The notes under the pieces were generated by a model that worked only from the letters and a program-made list of their open reading frames with translations, was not told the origin of the DNA and searched no databases. Below are positions 10,264 through 18,761 of a stretch of 64,000 nt of DNA, piece after piece. A program made the translations under genes and the position numbers. Source of the stretch: Cellulomonas telluris (GTDB taxonomy: Bacteria > Actinomycetota > Actinomycetes > Actinomycetales > Cellulomonadaceae); assembly GCF_004886325.1 (NCBI RefSeq), contig NZ_QXFN01000005.1, positions 558,001-622,000 on the forward strand. The letters run 5' to 3'. Position 1 is the stretch's first letter. Each line of letters starts with the position of its first letter.

Positions 10264-13200
10264 TCAGCCGTGCCGCGACGGCTGGAACGCCAGCTGGCCC
10301 TGGAACAGCCCGCGGTCGCGGCTGACCACCTGCACGCGCCCCGGGGGCGCCTGCACGGCCTTGACGCGGCCGATCAGCTGCCCCTCGTCCGGGTTGCCGG
10401 ACAGCAGGATGCCCGTCGTGCCGAGGTCCGTCAGGCGCTGCAGCACCGGGTCGTACGCGGCGCGGCTGGCACCACCGGTGTGCCGCGCGACGACCACGTG
10501 CAGGCCCAGGTCCGCGGCCTGCGCGAGCAGCGGGACGATCGGCAGCAGCGGGTTGCCCTGCGACGTGGCCACCAGGTCGTAGTCATCGACCAGGATGAAG
10601 CCCTCGGCGCCCGACCACCACGAGCGGGTCCGCAGCTGCTCCGGCGTGAGGTCCGGCCCCGGCACGCGGGTGCGGAAGAACCCGGCGAGGTCCTCCATGC
10701 CGCCCTGCGTCATCTCCGCGGTCGTCAGGTACGCGCCGAGGTAGTCCTTCGGGATCTCGTCGAGCAGGCCGCGCCGGTAGTCGACGACGAAGATCTTCGC
10801 CTGCTGCGGGGTGTACAGCCGCTGCACCTCGGCGGCGAAGGTCCGCAGCAGCGACGTCTTGCCGGCGTCGGACTCGCCGTAGAGGAACAGGTGCGGCTCG
10901 TCCGCCGGGTCGAGCCCGAACGGCGCGAGCGCGTCCTCGTCGACGCCGAGCAGGATGCGCCGGTCGTCGGGACCGGCCGCGGCGCGCAGCTCCTCCAGGT
11001 GGAGCATCGTCGGCAGGAGCCGCAGCCGCGGGCCCTGCGGTCCGCGCCACGCGGCGCGGGTCCGGGCCACGAGGTCGGCGACGCCGTCGGCGAGTGTCGA
11101 CGTGTCGCCCGAGCCGTCCACGCGCGGCAGCGCGCCGAGCATGTGCAGCTTCGTCGGCGTCAGGCCACGGCCCGGCATCGCCGCGGGGACGTTGGCGGCG
11201 GTCCGGCGGTCGACCTCGGAGTCGCCCGGGTCGCCGAGACGCAGCTCGAGGCGCGTGCCGATGAGGTCCTTCACCTGCGGCCGCACCTCCATCCAGCGCG
11301 TCGCCGAGATCATGACGTGCACGCCGTACGACAGGCCGCGGGCGGCGATCTGCTGGACGGTGGCCTCGAGCGCCTCGAACTCCTGGCGCAGCGTGCCCCA
11401 GCCGTCGACGACGAGGAACACGTCGCCCCAGCCGTCGTCCGCGGTGCCGGCCGCCCGGCGGGCCCGGTAGGTCTCGATCGAGTCGATCCCCTGCTCGCGG
11501 AAGTACTGCTCGCGCCGGTCGACGACGCCCGCGACCTCGGCCACCGTGCGGCGCACGGCCTCGGCCTCGGTGCGCGTCGCCACGCCCGACACGTGCGGCA
11601 GGTCGCGCAGGCCCAGGAACGTGCCGCCCCCGAAGTCGAGCACGTAGAACTGCACCTCGAGCGGCGTGCGCGTGAGCGACAGCGCGGCCACCGTCGAGCG
11701 CAGCAGCGTGCTCTTGCCGGACACCGGGCGGCCGACGACCGCCATGTGCCCCGCGGAACCGGACAGCGACACCACGAGCGGCTCGCGGCGCTGCTCGAGC
11801 GGCACGTCGACGACGCCGACCGGCACCGTGAGCGTCCCGGCGGCGCGCCACCGGTGGCTGACGAGCCCGAGCTGCGGGTCCACCGCGAGGTCGCCCAGCA
11901 GCTCGTCGAGGGAGTCGGGCGTCTCGAGCGGCGGCAGCCACACCTTGTGCGCCTGCGGGCCGCGACCCGTCATGCGGTCCACCGCGATGTCGAACGTCAC
12001 CCGCTCGTCGGCACCCTCGGCGGCGACGACCGCCGGGTCCAGGACCTCGACCTGCTCGGCCTCCACCGGTGCGGCGACGCGCGCGGCCGTGAAGGTCGTG
12101 ACGGCCCGCACCCCGCCGCCGTCCGCGCGCCGCGTGATCTCCTGCCGTCGCGGGGGCCGGCCCGAGACGTACGCGGCCTTGAACTGGGTCATGCCCTCGG
12201 TGCCGACCTTGAGGTAGCCGACACCGGGCTCGCGCGGCAGGTCGACCGCGTCCGGGACGCCGAGCACGGCGCGGGACTCCGCACCGGAGAACGTCCGCAG
12301 GCCGATCCGGTAGGACAGGTAGGTGTCGAGCCCGCGCAGGCGGCCCTCCTCCAGGCGCTGCGAAGCGATGAGCAGGTGCACGTGCAGCGAGCGCCCGACG
12401 CGGCCGATCGCGACGAAGCTGTCGACGAACTCGGGCTTGGCGGACAGCAGCTCGGAGAACTCGTCGACCACGACGAGCAGCGCGGGCAGCGGCGCGAGAT
12501 CCGTGCGACCGCCGCGGCGCGCCTTCTCGTAGTCGCCGACGTTCGCGAAGTTGCCGGCCGCGCGCAGCAGCTCCTGCCGGCGCGTCATCTCGCCCGTGAG
12601 CGCGTCCTGGAACCGGTCGACCAGCGAGAGCTCGTCGGACAGGTTGGTGATGATCGCCGACACGTGCGGCATGCCCGCCATGCCGGCGAACGTCGCACCG
12701 CCCTTGAAGTCGACGAGGACGAAGTTCAGCTCCTCGGGCGAGTGCGTCAGCGCGAGCGCCAGCACCAGGGTGCGCAGCACCTCCGACTTGCCGGAGCCCG
12801 TGGCGCCGATGAGCACGCCGTGCGGGCCCATGCCCTGCTGGGCCGACTCCTTGAGGTCGAGCACGAGCGGCGCACCGGTCGTGTCCTGGCCGATCGGCAC
12901 GCGCAGCCGGTCGCGCTCGAGCCGCCCGCGCCACGCGACGTCCAGGTCGACGTCCCGCACGTCCGGCAGGCCCAGCAGCTCCACGAGCTCGGCCTGGCCC
13001 GAGCCCCGGGCCTCGACCGCCGCCGGCCCCGAGTACAGCGGCATCAGCCGCCGTGCCGTGGCCTCGGCCTCCACCTCGCTGCACGCGTCCGGCGTGAACG
13101 CCGCGCCGGCGCCGCGTGCCTGCACGAGCTCGGCCGTGAGCGTCTCGCCGACGCGGCTCAGCGCGACGCGCGCCGCCGTCTCGTCCTCCAGCGCGGCCCA

Positions 13201-14211
13201 GCGCGCCGGCAGCTCGAGCACCGTCACGCCCTGGACGCCCTCGCGCAGGGCGGGGTGCGCCTGGTGCAGCGGGACGCCGTCGACGACGACGAGCACGTGG
13301 GGCCGCTCCTCGCCGCCGGGGGCGAACCGGGGCCGCTGCCCCAGGTCCGGCGGCAGCAGCTCGTCCAGGTCGGCGAAGGACCGGACGACCATGCGCGCCG
13401 GACCCGCGCCGTCCTGCACGCGCCGCGAGTGCGCGTGCGGCAGCCACTTCACCCACTCCCAGCGGGGCAGCGCCGACTCGTCCGCGACCACCGCGACGAC
13501 GAGGTCCTCCGGGTGGTGCAGCGTCGCGGCACCGACGACGACCGAACGGGCGAGCGCCCGCACGTCGTCCTCGGGGCCCGTGACCTCGATCCGCGACCAG
13601 CCGTCGAGGCGCACGCCGAACGGCAGCGCCGGCACCTGCTCGTGCGTGAGCATGAACCGGTGCGCTGCCGACGCCGCGACCGGGTCGAGCTGCGCGAGCG
13701 GCGGCAGCTCGGGCGCCTCGAGCACCATGGCGGCGGGCTGGTCGGCGACACCGAGCCGCACGTCGAGGAAGTCGGCGTCCTGCGACCCGCGCTCCCACAC
13801 GCGCGTGCGCTCCTCGGCGAGGAACGGCAGCGTCGCGGGCGCCGGGTACTGCCAGTGCGCCGCACGGCGCTGCTGGCGGGCAGCCGTCCGGACCGTCGCG
13901 CGCAGCTCGGTGAGGTAGGCGAGGTACTCGCGGCGCGCGTCGAGGAGCTGCGCCGCGCGCTGCGAGCGCTGCCGCCACCCGTTCGCGGCGACGAAGCCGA
14001 GGGACGACAGCAGGAACATGCCACCCGTGAGGAAGCCGGTGGGGCCCGCGTTCGAGATCGTCACCATGGCGATCGCGCCGACCGACCCGAGCATGGGCAG
14101 CAGCGACGTGAGCATCGACGACGTGTCGTCGGCGGCGGCGAGCTCCGGCGGCGGTTGGAGGGTGACGCTCCCCGACGGCACACGAGGCGGGGCGAGACGG
14201 GATCCGGGCAC
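10264..14211 (-). CDS. eccC: Type VII secretion ATPase EccC (FtsK/SpoIIIE type)
   Basis: 1315-residue membrane motor that recognises and drives ESX substrates through the type VII channel. Two membrane helices lie near residues 35-80. Three P-loop ATPase domains follow: GATGSGKS with VVVDEFSELL (about 470-600), GRPVSGKS with LVVDGWGTL (about 830-930), and GESDAGKT with ILVDDYDLV (about 1114-1210). Domain 1 has intact Walker A and B, while domains 2 and 3 are degenerate at Walker B, as in other EccCs. EccCa and EccCb are fused here. GTG at 14211 has GGAGG 9 bases upstream and follows the FHA gene stop by 4 bases. A strong hairpin ends the operon. Confidence 0.96.
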   Translation of the reverse strand: MPGSRLAPPRVPSGSVTLQPPPELAAADDTSSMLTSLLPMLGSVGAIAMVTISNAGPTGFLTGGMFLLSSLGFVAANGWRQRSQRAAQLLDARREYLAYLTELRATVRTAARQQRRAAHWQYPAPATLPFLAEERTRVWERGSQDADFLDVRLGVADQPAAMVLEAPELPPLAQLDPVAASAAHRFMLTHEQVPALPFGVRLDGWSRIEVTGPEDDVRALARSVVVGAATLHHPEDLVVAVVADESALPRWEWVKWLPHAHSRRVQDGAGPARMVVRSFADLDELLPPDLGQRPRFAPGGEERPHVLVVVDGVPLHQAHPALREGVQGVTVLELPARWAALEDETAARVALSRVGETLTAELVQARGAGAAFTPDACSEVEAEATARRLMPLYSGPAAVEARGSGQAELVELLGLPDVRDVDLDVAWRGRLERDRLRVPIGQDTTGAPLVLDLKESAQQGMGPHGVLIGATGSGKSEVLRTLVLALALTHSPEELNFVLVDFKGGATFAGMAGMPHVSAIITNLSDELSLVDRFQDALTGEMTRRQELLRAAGNFANVGDYEKARRGGRTDLAPLPALLVVVDEFSELLSAKPEFVDSFVAIGRVGRSLHVHLLIASQRLEEGRLRGLDTYLSYRIGLRTFSGAESRAVLGVPDAVDLPREPGVGYLKVGTEGMTQFKAAYVSGRPPRRQEITRRADGGGVRAVTTFTAARVAAPVEAEQVEVLDPAVVAAEGADERVTFDIAVDRMTGRGPQAHKVWLPPLETPDSLDELLGDLAVDPQLGLVSHRWRAAGTLTVPVGVVDVPLEQRREPLVVSLSGSAGHMAVVGRPVSGKSTLLRSTVAALSLTRTPLEVQFYVLDFGGGTFLGLRDLPHVSGVATRTEAEAVRRTVAEVAGVVDRREQYFREQGIDSIETYRARRAAGTADDGWGDVFLVVDGWGTLRQEFEALEATVQQIAARGLSYGVHVMISATRWMEVRPQVKDLIGTRLELRLGDPGDSEVDRRTAANVPAAMPGRGLTPTKLHMLGALPRVDGSGDTSTLADGVADLVARTRAAWRGPQGPRLRLLPTMLHLEELRAAAGPDDRRILLGVDEDALAPFGLDPADEPHLFLYGESDAGKTSLLRTFAAEVQRLYTPQQAKIFVVDYRRGLLDEIPKDYLGAYLTTAEMTQGGMEDLAGFFRTRVPGPDLTPEQLRTRSWWSGAEGFILVDDYDLVATSQGNPLLPIVPLLAQAADLGLHVVVARHTGGASRAAYDPVLQRLTDLGTTGILLSGNPDEGQLIGRVKAVQAPPGRVQVVSRDRGLFQGQLAFQPSRHG

Positions 14212-14215
14212 GGGG

Positions 14216-15556
14216 TCAGGCCTCCGGGACGACGGACGAGACGGTGAACACGCGCCGGCCGACCCGGACGCGGTCCCCCTCGACGAGCAGGACGGTGGTG
14301 TGCGGCGGCAGCACGGTGACCTCGCCGTCGTCCCCGAGGACGGCGGTGCCGTTGGCGGAGCCGAGGTCCGTCACGCGGACACCGTCGCGCGTGTGCTCCA
14401 GGCGCAGGTGGCGCCGCGAGACGGTGCTCTCGGGGTCCTGCAGGACCACGGGGCGGTCGCCGGCGACGACGGCCTCGGGCGAGCGACCGAGCACGACCGC
14501 GGCACCCATCGGGACGAGCTCGCGCTGGCCGGTGTCGACGACGAGGAGGACCGCGGCCCCCGACACCGGCACGGGGGCACCCGCACCGGGACGGGCCACG
14601 ACGGCCGGCAGCGCGCCGGTCTGGGGCCCGGCGGGCGGGGCGTCGGTGCGCTCCGGCACCCGGGAGCCGGACGGCCGCGGGACGACGACCGGCTCGCCGA
14701 GCACGCCCGCACCCTCGTCCGGCGCCTGCCACGGGGCGGCCGGCACGCCGGGCTCGCCCGGACGGTGCCCGGCGGGCGCGACCGGCGGCAGGGCGGCGGG
14801 CGCGACCGGCGGCAGCCCGGCGCCGCGTCCGTCCGCTCCCGCTCCGGGCGGCACCGGGACGGGGGCGCCCGGTGCGGCGTCGGGGTCGTGCCAGGGCATC
14901 GTCAGGTCCGGGGTCGCCGTCGTGGGCCCCGCGGCCATGACGGTCAGGCCCGGCGCGACCGGCGGCACGACCGCCGCCGGTGCGGGCCGGCGGCGCGGCA
15001 CCGCCACCACGACGGTCCCGGCGGCGCGGTCCGCCCACGAGCGGCGGCGTCCCGTCCGGTCGAGCGCCGCCGACGCGACGACGCCCCATGCGCCGACGAC
15101 GGCGACCAGCGCGCCCAGGCCGGTGACGAGCAGGCGGACGAACGAACGCCCCGCGCCGGGGGACCACGGCCGGTCGTCGCGTGCGGTGCGCAGGCGCAGG
15201 ACCGCGTTCCCGACCGTGAGGCCGGTGCGCGCCTGCCACACCCAGAGCGCGACGACGGCCTCGACCGCGACGACGCCCGTCAGCGCCGCGGAGCGCGTGC
15301 CGAACCACACCGCGGCGGCCACGAGCGCGAGGGCGAGCACGTCGATCGTGAAGGACGCCAGGCGTGCGCCGACACCGGCGGCCCGGCCCAGCAGGTGCTC
15401 GCCGAGGTCGCCGTCCGCGCGGCGCCGATCGCCGCGGGTCCCCGCCGGAGCCGCGCCCTCCCCCGCCGCGCGGGGCAGCGCCCCGCAGCTCGGGCAGGGG
15501 GCGTCCGCCGGGGCGTCGGCACCGCAGCACCAGCACGTCGTCGTCACCGTGGTCAT
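14216..15556 (-). CDS. Zinc-ribbon, RDD membrane and FHA domain protein
   Basis: 446 residues in three parts. An N-terminal Cys4 ribbon (Cys 8, 10/11, 21, 24: CWCC...CPSC) comes first. An RDD-type membrane domain with several helices (about 60-185) follows. After a long Pro-rich linker comes a C-terminal FHA domain with the phosphothreonine-binding signatures LGRSPEA, STVSRRHLRL and DLGSANGT (about 365-440). It lies between an EccD-like gene (ATGA overlap) and eccC (4-base gap), so it is probably a membrane component or regulator of this secretion machine that reads Ser/Thr kinase signals. FHA-RDD proteins of unknown role occur beside secretion loci in other actinobacteria (from memory). Confidence 0.8.
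   Translation of the reverse strand: MTTVTTTCWCCGADAPADAPCPSCGALPRAAGEGAAPAGTRGDRRRADGDLGEHLLGRAAGVGARLASFTIDVLALALVAAAVWFGTRSAALTGVVAVEAVVALWVWQARTGLTVGNAVLRLRTARDDRPWSPGAGRSFVRLLVTGLGALVAVVGAWGVVASAALDRTGRRRSWADRAAGTVVVAVPRRRPAPAAVVPPVAPGLTVMAAGPTTATPDLTMPWHDPDAAPGAPVPVPPGAGADGRGAGLPPVAPAALPPVAPAGHRPGEPGVPAAPWQAPDEGAGVLGEPVVVPRPSGSRVPERTDAPPAGPQTGALPAVVARPGAGAPVPVSGAAVLLVVDTGQRELVPMGAAVVLGRSPEAVVAGDRPVVLQDPESTVSRRHLRLEHTRDGVRVTDLGSANGTAVLGDDGEVTVLPPHTTVLLVEGDRVRVGRRVFTVSSVVPEA
14771..14815. repeat. 24-bp period tandem repeat in the Pro-rich linker
   Basis: A 21-base block (14771-14791) recurs identically at 14795-14815. It encodes a doubled LPPVAPA segment in the linker between the RDD and FHA domains. 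Confidence 0.7.
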
Positions 15557-16911
15557 CCCGACACCGCCGTCCGCACGAGCTCCAGGCCGCCGGCCGCGAG
15601 CAGCGCGGCGGGCAGCGCGAGGACCGTCCCCATCCCCTGCAGGACGTCCCCGGTGCGGGACAGCCCCAGCGAGCGCGCACCGCGCCCCAGCGGCACGGCC
15701 ACGACGGCCGCGGCCACCCCGACGACCGCGAGCAGGCCGGCGACGAGCGTCTGCGTGTCCGCCCCGACCGTCGCCGTCAGCGTCCGCAGGCCCACGACCG
15801 CGGCCACGACCGCCGACGCGCGGACGACCCACCGCAGCGCGGGGACGCTCTCCGTGCGCGCGAGCAGCAGCAGCCCCAGCAGGTAGCAGACGACCAGCGC
15901 GATCGTGCCGCCCACGACGAGACCGCCGGCCGGGTGCAGGGGCACGGCGGCCGGCAGCGCGAGCGCCCCCACCGCGGCGAGGGTGACGGTCGCCGTGGCG
16001 CGCGCCGCCGACGCGGCGCGCACGTGCTCGCGCATCTGCTCGCCGTCGACCGACCCCGGGTCGGCGGGCACCGTGCCGCGCACCGACCACCGGTTGCGCA
16101 GGTAGCGCCCGTAGTCCATGAAGTACCCCTCGTCGATCTGGAGCAGCGCCGCCGGCAGCGCGCGCAGCGCGACGGGCACGGCACCCGCCGTGAGCGCGGC
16201 CGCCGCCTGCGCGGGCCAGCCGAGCAGCAGCGTCGTCCCCCACACGGCCGCCACCCCCGCTGCGACGCCCGCGACCGCGCCGAACGACGCGCGCCACGCC
16301 CGGGCGTCGGCGAGCGCGACGCCGGCGACCCCGAGGACGCCGACGGCCGCCGCGGCCGTGGCCACGTCGAGCACCGTGGCCCCGTACCAGGCGTCCGGGA
16401 CGAGCGTGACGGCCGCGGCGACGGCGAGCGCCGTCGGCGTCGCCACCCGCAGGGCCGCGGGCAGGTCGTCCGTGCGGCGCGCGGCCAGGACCGCGGTGCC
16501 GAGCGCACCGAGCGCCAGGAGCCCGGCCGCGCCGGCCGAGCCGTGGCGGCCGAGCAGGTCCGGCGCCAGCACGTCGAGGGCCACGGCGAGCCCTGCCAGG
16601 GCGAGCAGCGCCCACCAGGCAGGGGTGTCCGCGCCCCGGCCTGCCAGACGCCGGACGCGTGCCTCGCGACGCGTCTCGGTCGGGCGCGCCCCCGGGTCGA
16701 CCACGGTGAGCAGGGTGCCGTCCTCGACGTCCGTCACGGGCGTCGCCGCGTCCGCGGCGCGGTCGCCGACGAGCAGCGTCAGGCGGGGGTCGTCCAGCGC
16801 GACGCCCGCCGCGCCCAGGGCGTCGGCGAGCGTGCCCGTCGGCGGCAGGGCGAGGTCGAGCCGTCGGTCTCCGTCGAGCACGACGAACCGGCGCGGAGGT
16901 GCTGTCGTCAC
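15553..16911 (-). CDS. EccD-like polytopic membrane protein (second EccD paralogue)
   Basis: 452 residues with EccD architecture. A ubiquitin-like N-terminal domain (about 5-80: RFVVLDGDRRLDLALP...TLLTVVDPG) leads into eleven membrane helices. A cytoplasmic linker sits after helix six (LLQIDEGYFMDYGRYLRN...), the position of the long linker in canonical EccD. Its sequence is clearly different from the EccD at 21704. Start choice: GTG at 16911 overlaps the stop of a 42-codon ORF (GTGA). Upstream of it this frame loses its G/C third-position bias, so longer in-frame starts are unlikely. The stop overlaps the RDD-FHA gene (ATGA). It may pair with the other EccD in a heterodimeric channel (inference). 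Confidence 0.8.
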   Translation of the reverse strand: MTTAPPRRFVVLDGDRRLDLALPPTGTLADALGAAGVALDDPRLTLLVGDRAADAATPVTDVEDGTLLTVVDPGARPTETRREARVRRLAGRGADTPAWWALLALAGLAVALDVLAPDLLGRHGSAGAAGLLALGALGTAVLAARRTDDLPAALRVATPTALAVAAAVTLVPDAWYGATVLDVATAAAAVGVLGVAGVALADARAWRASFGAVAGVAAGVAAVWGTTLLLGWPAQAAAALTAGAVPVALRALPAALLQIDEGYFMDYGRYLRNRWSVRGTVPADPGSVDGEQMREHVRAASAARATATVTLAAVGALALPAAVPLHPAGGLVVGGTIALVVCYLLGLLLLARTESVPALRWVVRASAVVAAVVGLRTLTATVGADTQTLVAGLLAVVGVAAAVVAVPLGRGARSLGLSRTGDVLQGMGTVLALPAALLAAGGLELVRTAVSG

Positions 16912-17036
16912 GGGCGCGGCGATCGTCCCGCTGCGGGCTGGACGCGTACCGGCAGGGCGTGCGGCGCGCGGGTGATCGGGCACATGGGCACGACGCCCAC
17001 CTCGCACCCGGCGCGGGTCGACGACCTCGCGCTCAT
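16908..17036 (-). CDS. Small ORF with strong ribosome site upstream of the EccD-like gene, 42 residues
   Basis: Begins MSARSSTRAGCEVGVVPMCP. It has a near-ideal ribosome site, GGAGGT, 6 bases before the ATG, and its stop overlaps the next start as GTGA. In this frame 38 of 42 codons end in G or C, whereas the EccD frame over the same bases does not. It contains two Cys and no obvious membrane helix. No family recognised. It may be a genuine small secretion-locus protein or a translated leader that couples to the EccD-like gene. Confidence 0.5.
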   Translation of the reverse strand: MSARSSTRAGCEVGVVPMCPITRAPHALPVRVQPAAGRSPRP

Positions 17037-17155
17037 CGGCACACCTCCGTCACCCCTCGACACACCGCACTCCCCCGACGACGGACGCGTGCGCACGCTC
17101 CGACGTCCACCGCCGGCGCGCGCGCACGCGGGTCACCGTACGCCCTCCGCGTCCC

Positions 17156-17185
17156 GGGACGCCGCTCCGCCCGCGGGGGCGTCCC
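17156..17185 (-). terminator. Terminator after the GGPVT-repeat gene
   Basis: 8-bp perfect stem GGGACGCC/GGCGTCCC with a 14-base G+C-rich loop, 15 bases past the stop codon at 17201. The stem can be lengthened by three pairs across a two-base bulge. The remaining gap up to the 42-codon ORF (17037-17155) must hold the promoter of the next operon; I could not pick a clear -10 there. Confidence 0.55.
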
Positions 17186-17200
17186 CCGGGCGGACCAGCG

Positions 17201-18727
17201 TCACCGCTCGCCGGGGCCCGCCGAGAGGGGCCGCGGGGCCACCTCGTCCTCGTCCTCCAGACGCGGCGCGATCGGGCCGCCGAGGCCCCTGCGCCGGTCA
17301 CGCTGACCGCCCGCACCGCCGCCGGCGGCGCCGCCGTGCATCATGCCGGTCGTGCCGCCCGCGCCCGCGCCACCGGCGCCGCGCGCGCCAGCCCCGGCCG
17401 CACCGCCCTCGGCGAGGCCGACCGCGCCGCGAGCACCGGCCGCGCCGGCCCCCGCCGCACCCGAGCCGGTCCCGGCCGAGCCGGCGCCGGAACCGCCCGC
17501 ACCCGCGGACGTCAGACCCGCACCGAGGCCGCGAGCACCGGCGGCAGCACCGTTCGTGGCACCGGCGTACCCGCCGGACGCCCCGCCGTAGCCACCCATG
17601 CCGGCGCTCGCGCCGAACCCGGCCATCCCGCCGCCGCTGCCGGTCAGGCGCGAGCCTGCCGCCAGCGCCGCGGCGCCCGCAGCGCCACCGACGAGGCCCG
17701 ACGAGCCGGACGACCAGCCGCCGCCCGCGCTGCCGCCGAGCCCACCGCCACCGCCTCCGACGCCGCCGCTGCCCGGCAGGCCGCCGTTCATCTCGCCGTC
17801 GACGTCGACCCACGACGGCGGGTCACCGACGGGGCCGCCGATCACGGGTCCGCCCGTCACCGGGCCACCGGTCACGGGGCCACCCGTCACCGGGCCACCG
17901 GTCACCGGGCCACCCGTCACGGGGCCACCGGTGACTGGGCCGCCCGTCCCCGGCGTCCAGGTGCTCCCGCCCGGCTGCCCGATCCCCACCGTGCCGCCGC
18001 CACCGCCCGAGCCGCCCGAGCCGCCCGAGGAGCCGCCGTTCCCGTTGCCGTAGCCCCCGTTGGTGTACTGGGGCCGCTGCTGGCCGCCGCCGTTCGGGTC
18101 CGGCTCCTGCGGCGGGTCGTCCTGGCTCCGCATCCTCCGCAGCCCGAGCTCCTCCTCGATCGACCGGGCCGGCGGGTTCAGCTCCCGCTGCACCGTCGTC
18201 AGCGCCGTCTGCGCGGCCTGCTCCCGGGCCGCGAGCCGACGGGCCTCCTCCTGCTCGATCTCCCGCTCCGCCCGACGCGCCGCCGCACCGGCGACGAGCC
18301 CGGTCACGACGGCACCCGCCGGCAGCGCGGCGAGCGCGACGCTCTCGTGGCGTGCGTACACGAGGGCCTTCTCCGCGAACGACATCTCGACGGGCATCTT
18401 CTGCACCTCGGCGAGCTGCGCCGCCGCGGTGCCGACGCGCGCCGCGTTGGCCGAGTCGACAGCCGCCTGTACGGCGTTCATGCGGGCGTCGTACGCCTCG
18501 ACCTGCGCCGTGATCCCCCGGAGGCGCTCGCGCGCGGCCTCCGCGGCCGCGCCGGACACACCCTCGTCCTCGAGGGCGGCCGTGATCTTGGCGACCGCGT
18601 CCACCACCTCGCTGTAGGCCGCGCGGAGCCGGTCCGCGCCCAGCAGCTCCCAGCGCGGGACGCTCGCGAAGGACGACAGCTCGGCCAGCTGCGCCTCGGC
18701 GTCCGAGTACGTCTTCCCGTCCGTCAT
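17201..18727 (-). CDS. Gly-rich type VII secretion-associated protein with GGPVT repeats
   Basis: 508 residues. The N-terminal 120 residues are helical and WXG/PPE-like in style (MTDGKTYSDAEAQLAELSSF, then long Ala/Glu helices). One hydrophobic segment lies near 130-152 (LAALPAGAVVTGLVAGAAA), followed by a charged coiled-coil-like stretch (RRAEREIEQEEARRLAAREQ). The rest is a long Gly/Ser/Pro/Ala-rich tail with eight consecutive GGPV units (six are GGPVT) and many Gly-Ala clusters. Its place between a mycosin and the EccD-like gene suggests a secreted or surface-exposed substrate, or an accessory envelope protein; function unknown. ATG at 18727 has GAGGAAGG about 8 bases upstream. Analogy to mycobacterial PPE proteins is by shape only. 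Confidence 0.75.
   Translation of the reverse strand: MTDGKTYSDAEAQLAELSSFASVPRWELLGADRLRAAYSEVVDAVAKITAALEDEGVSGAAAEAARERLRGITAQVEAYDARMNAVQAAVDSANAARVGTAAAQLAEVQKMPVEMSFAEKALVYARHESVALAALPAGAVVTGLVAGAAARRAEREIEQEEARRLAAREQAAQTALTTVQRELNPPARSIEEELGLRRMRSQDDPPQEPDPNGGGQQRPQYTNGGYGNGNGGSSGGSGGSGGGGGTVGIGQPGGSTWTPGTGGPVTGGPVTGGPVTGGPVTGGPVTGGPVTGGPVIGGPVGDPPSWVDVDGEMNGGLPGSGGVGGGGGGLGGSAGGGWSSGSSGLVGGAAGAAALAAGSRLTGSGGGMAGFGASAGMGGYGGASGGYAGATNGAAAGARGLGAGLTSAGAGGSGAGSAGTGSGAAGAGAAGARGAVGLAEGGAAGAGARGAGGAGAGGTTGMMHGGAAGGGAGGQRDRRRGLGGPIAPRLEDEDEVAPRPLSAGPGER
17833..17947. repeat. 15-bp tandem repeat encoding GGPVT
   Basis: About seven and a half copies of a 15-base unit of the form CACCGGGCCACCGGT, differing mainly at third codon positions, encoding eight successive GGPV units. 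Alternate units are nearly identical, suggesting that a 30-base unit was later duplicated. Confidence 0.85.
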
Positions 18728-18761
18728 GCGTGAGCCTTCCTCGTCGTGTCGTGGGCGCCGG

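Noticed and set aside
17833-17947. CRISPR-like regular repeats
   Set aside because: The 15-bp units are contiguous, in frame, encode GGPVT and have no spacers.
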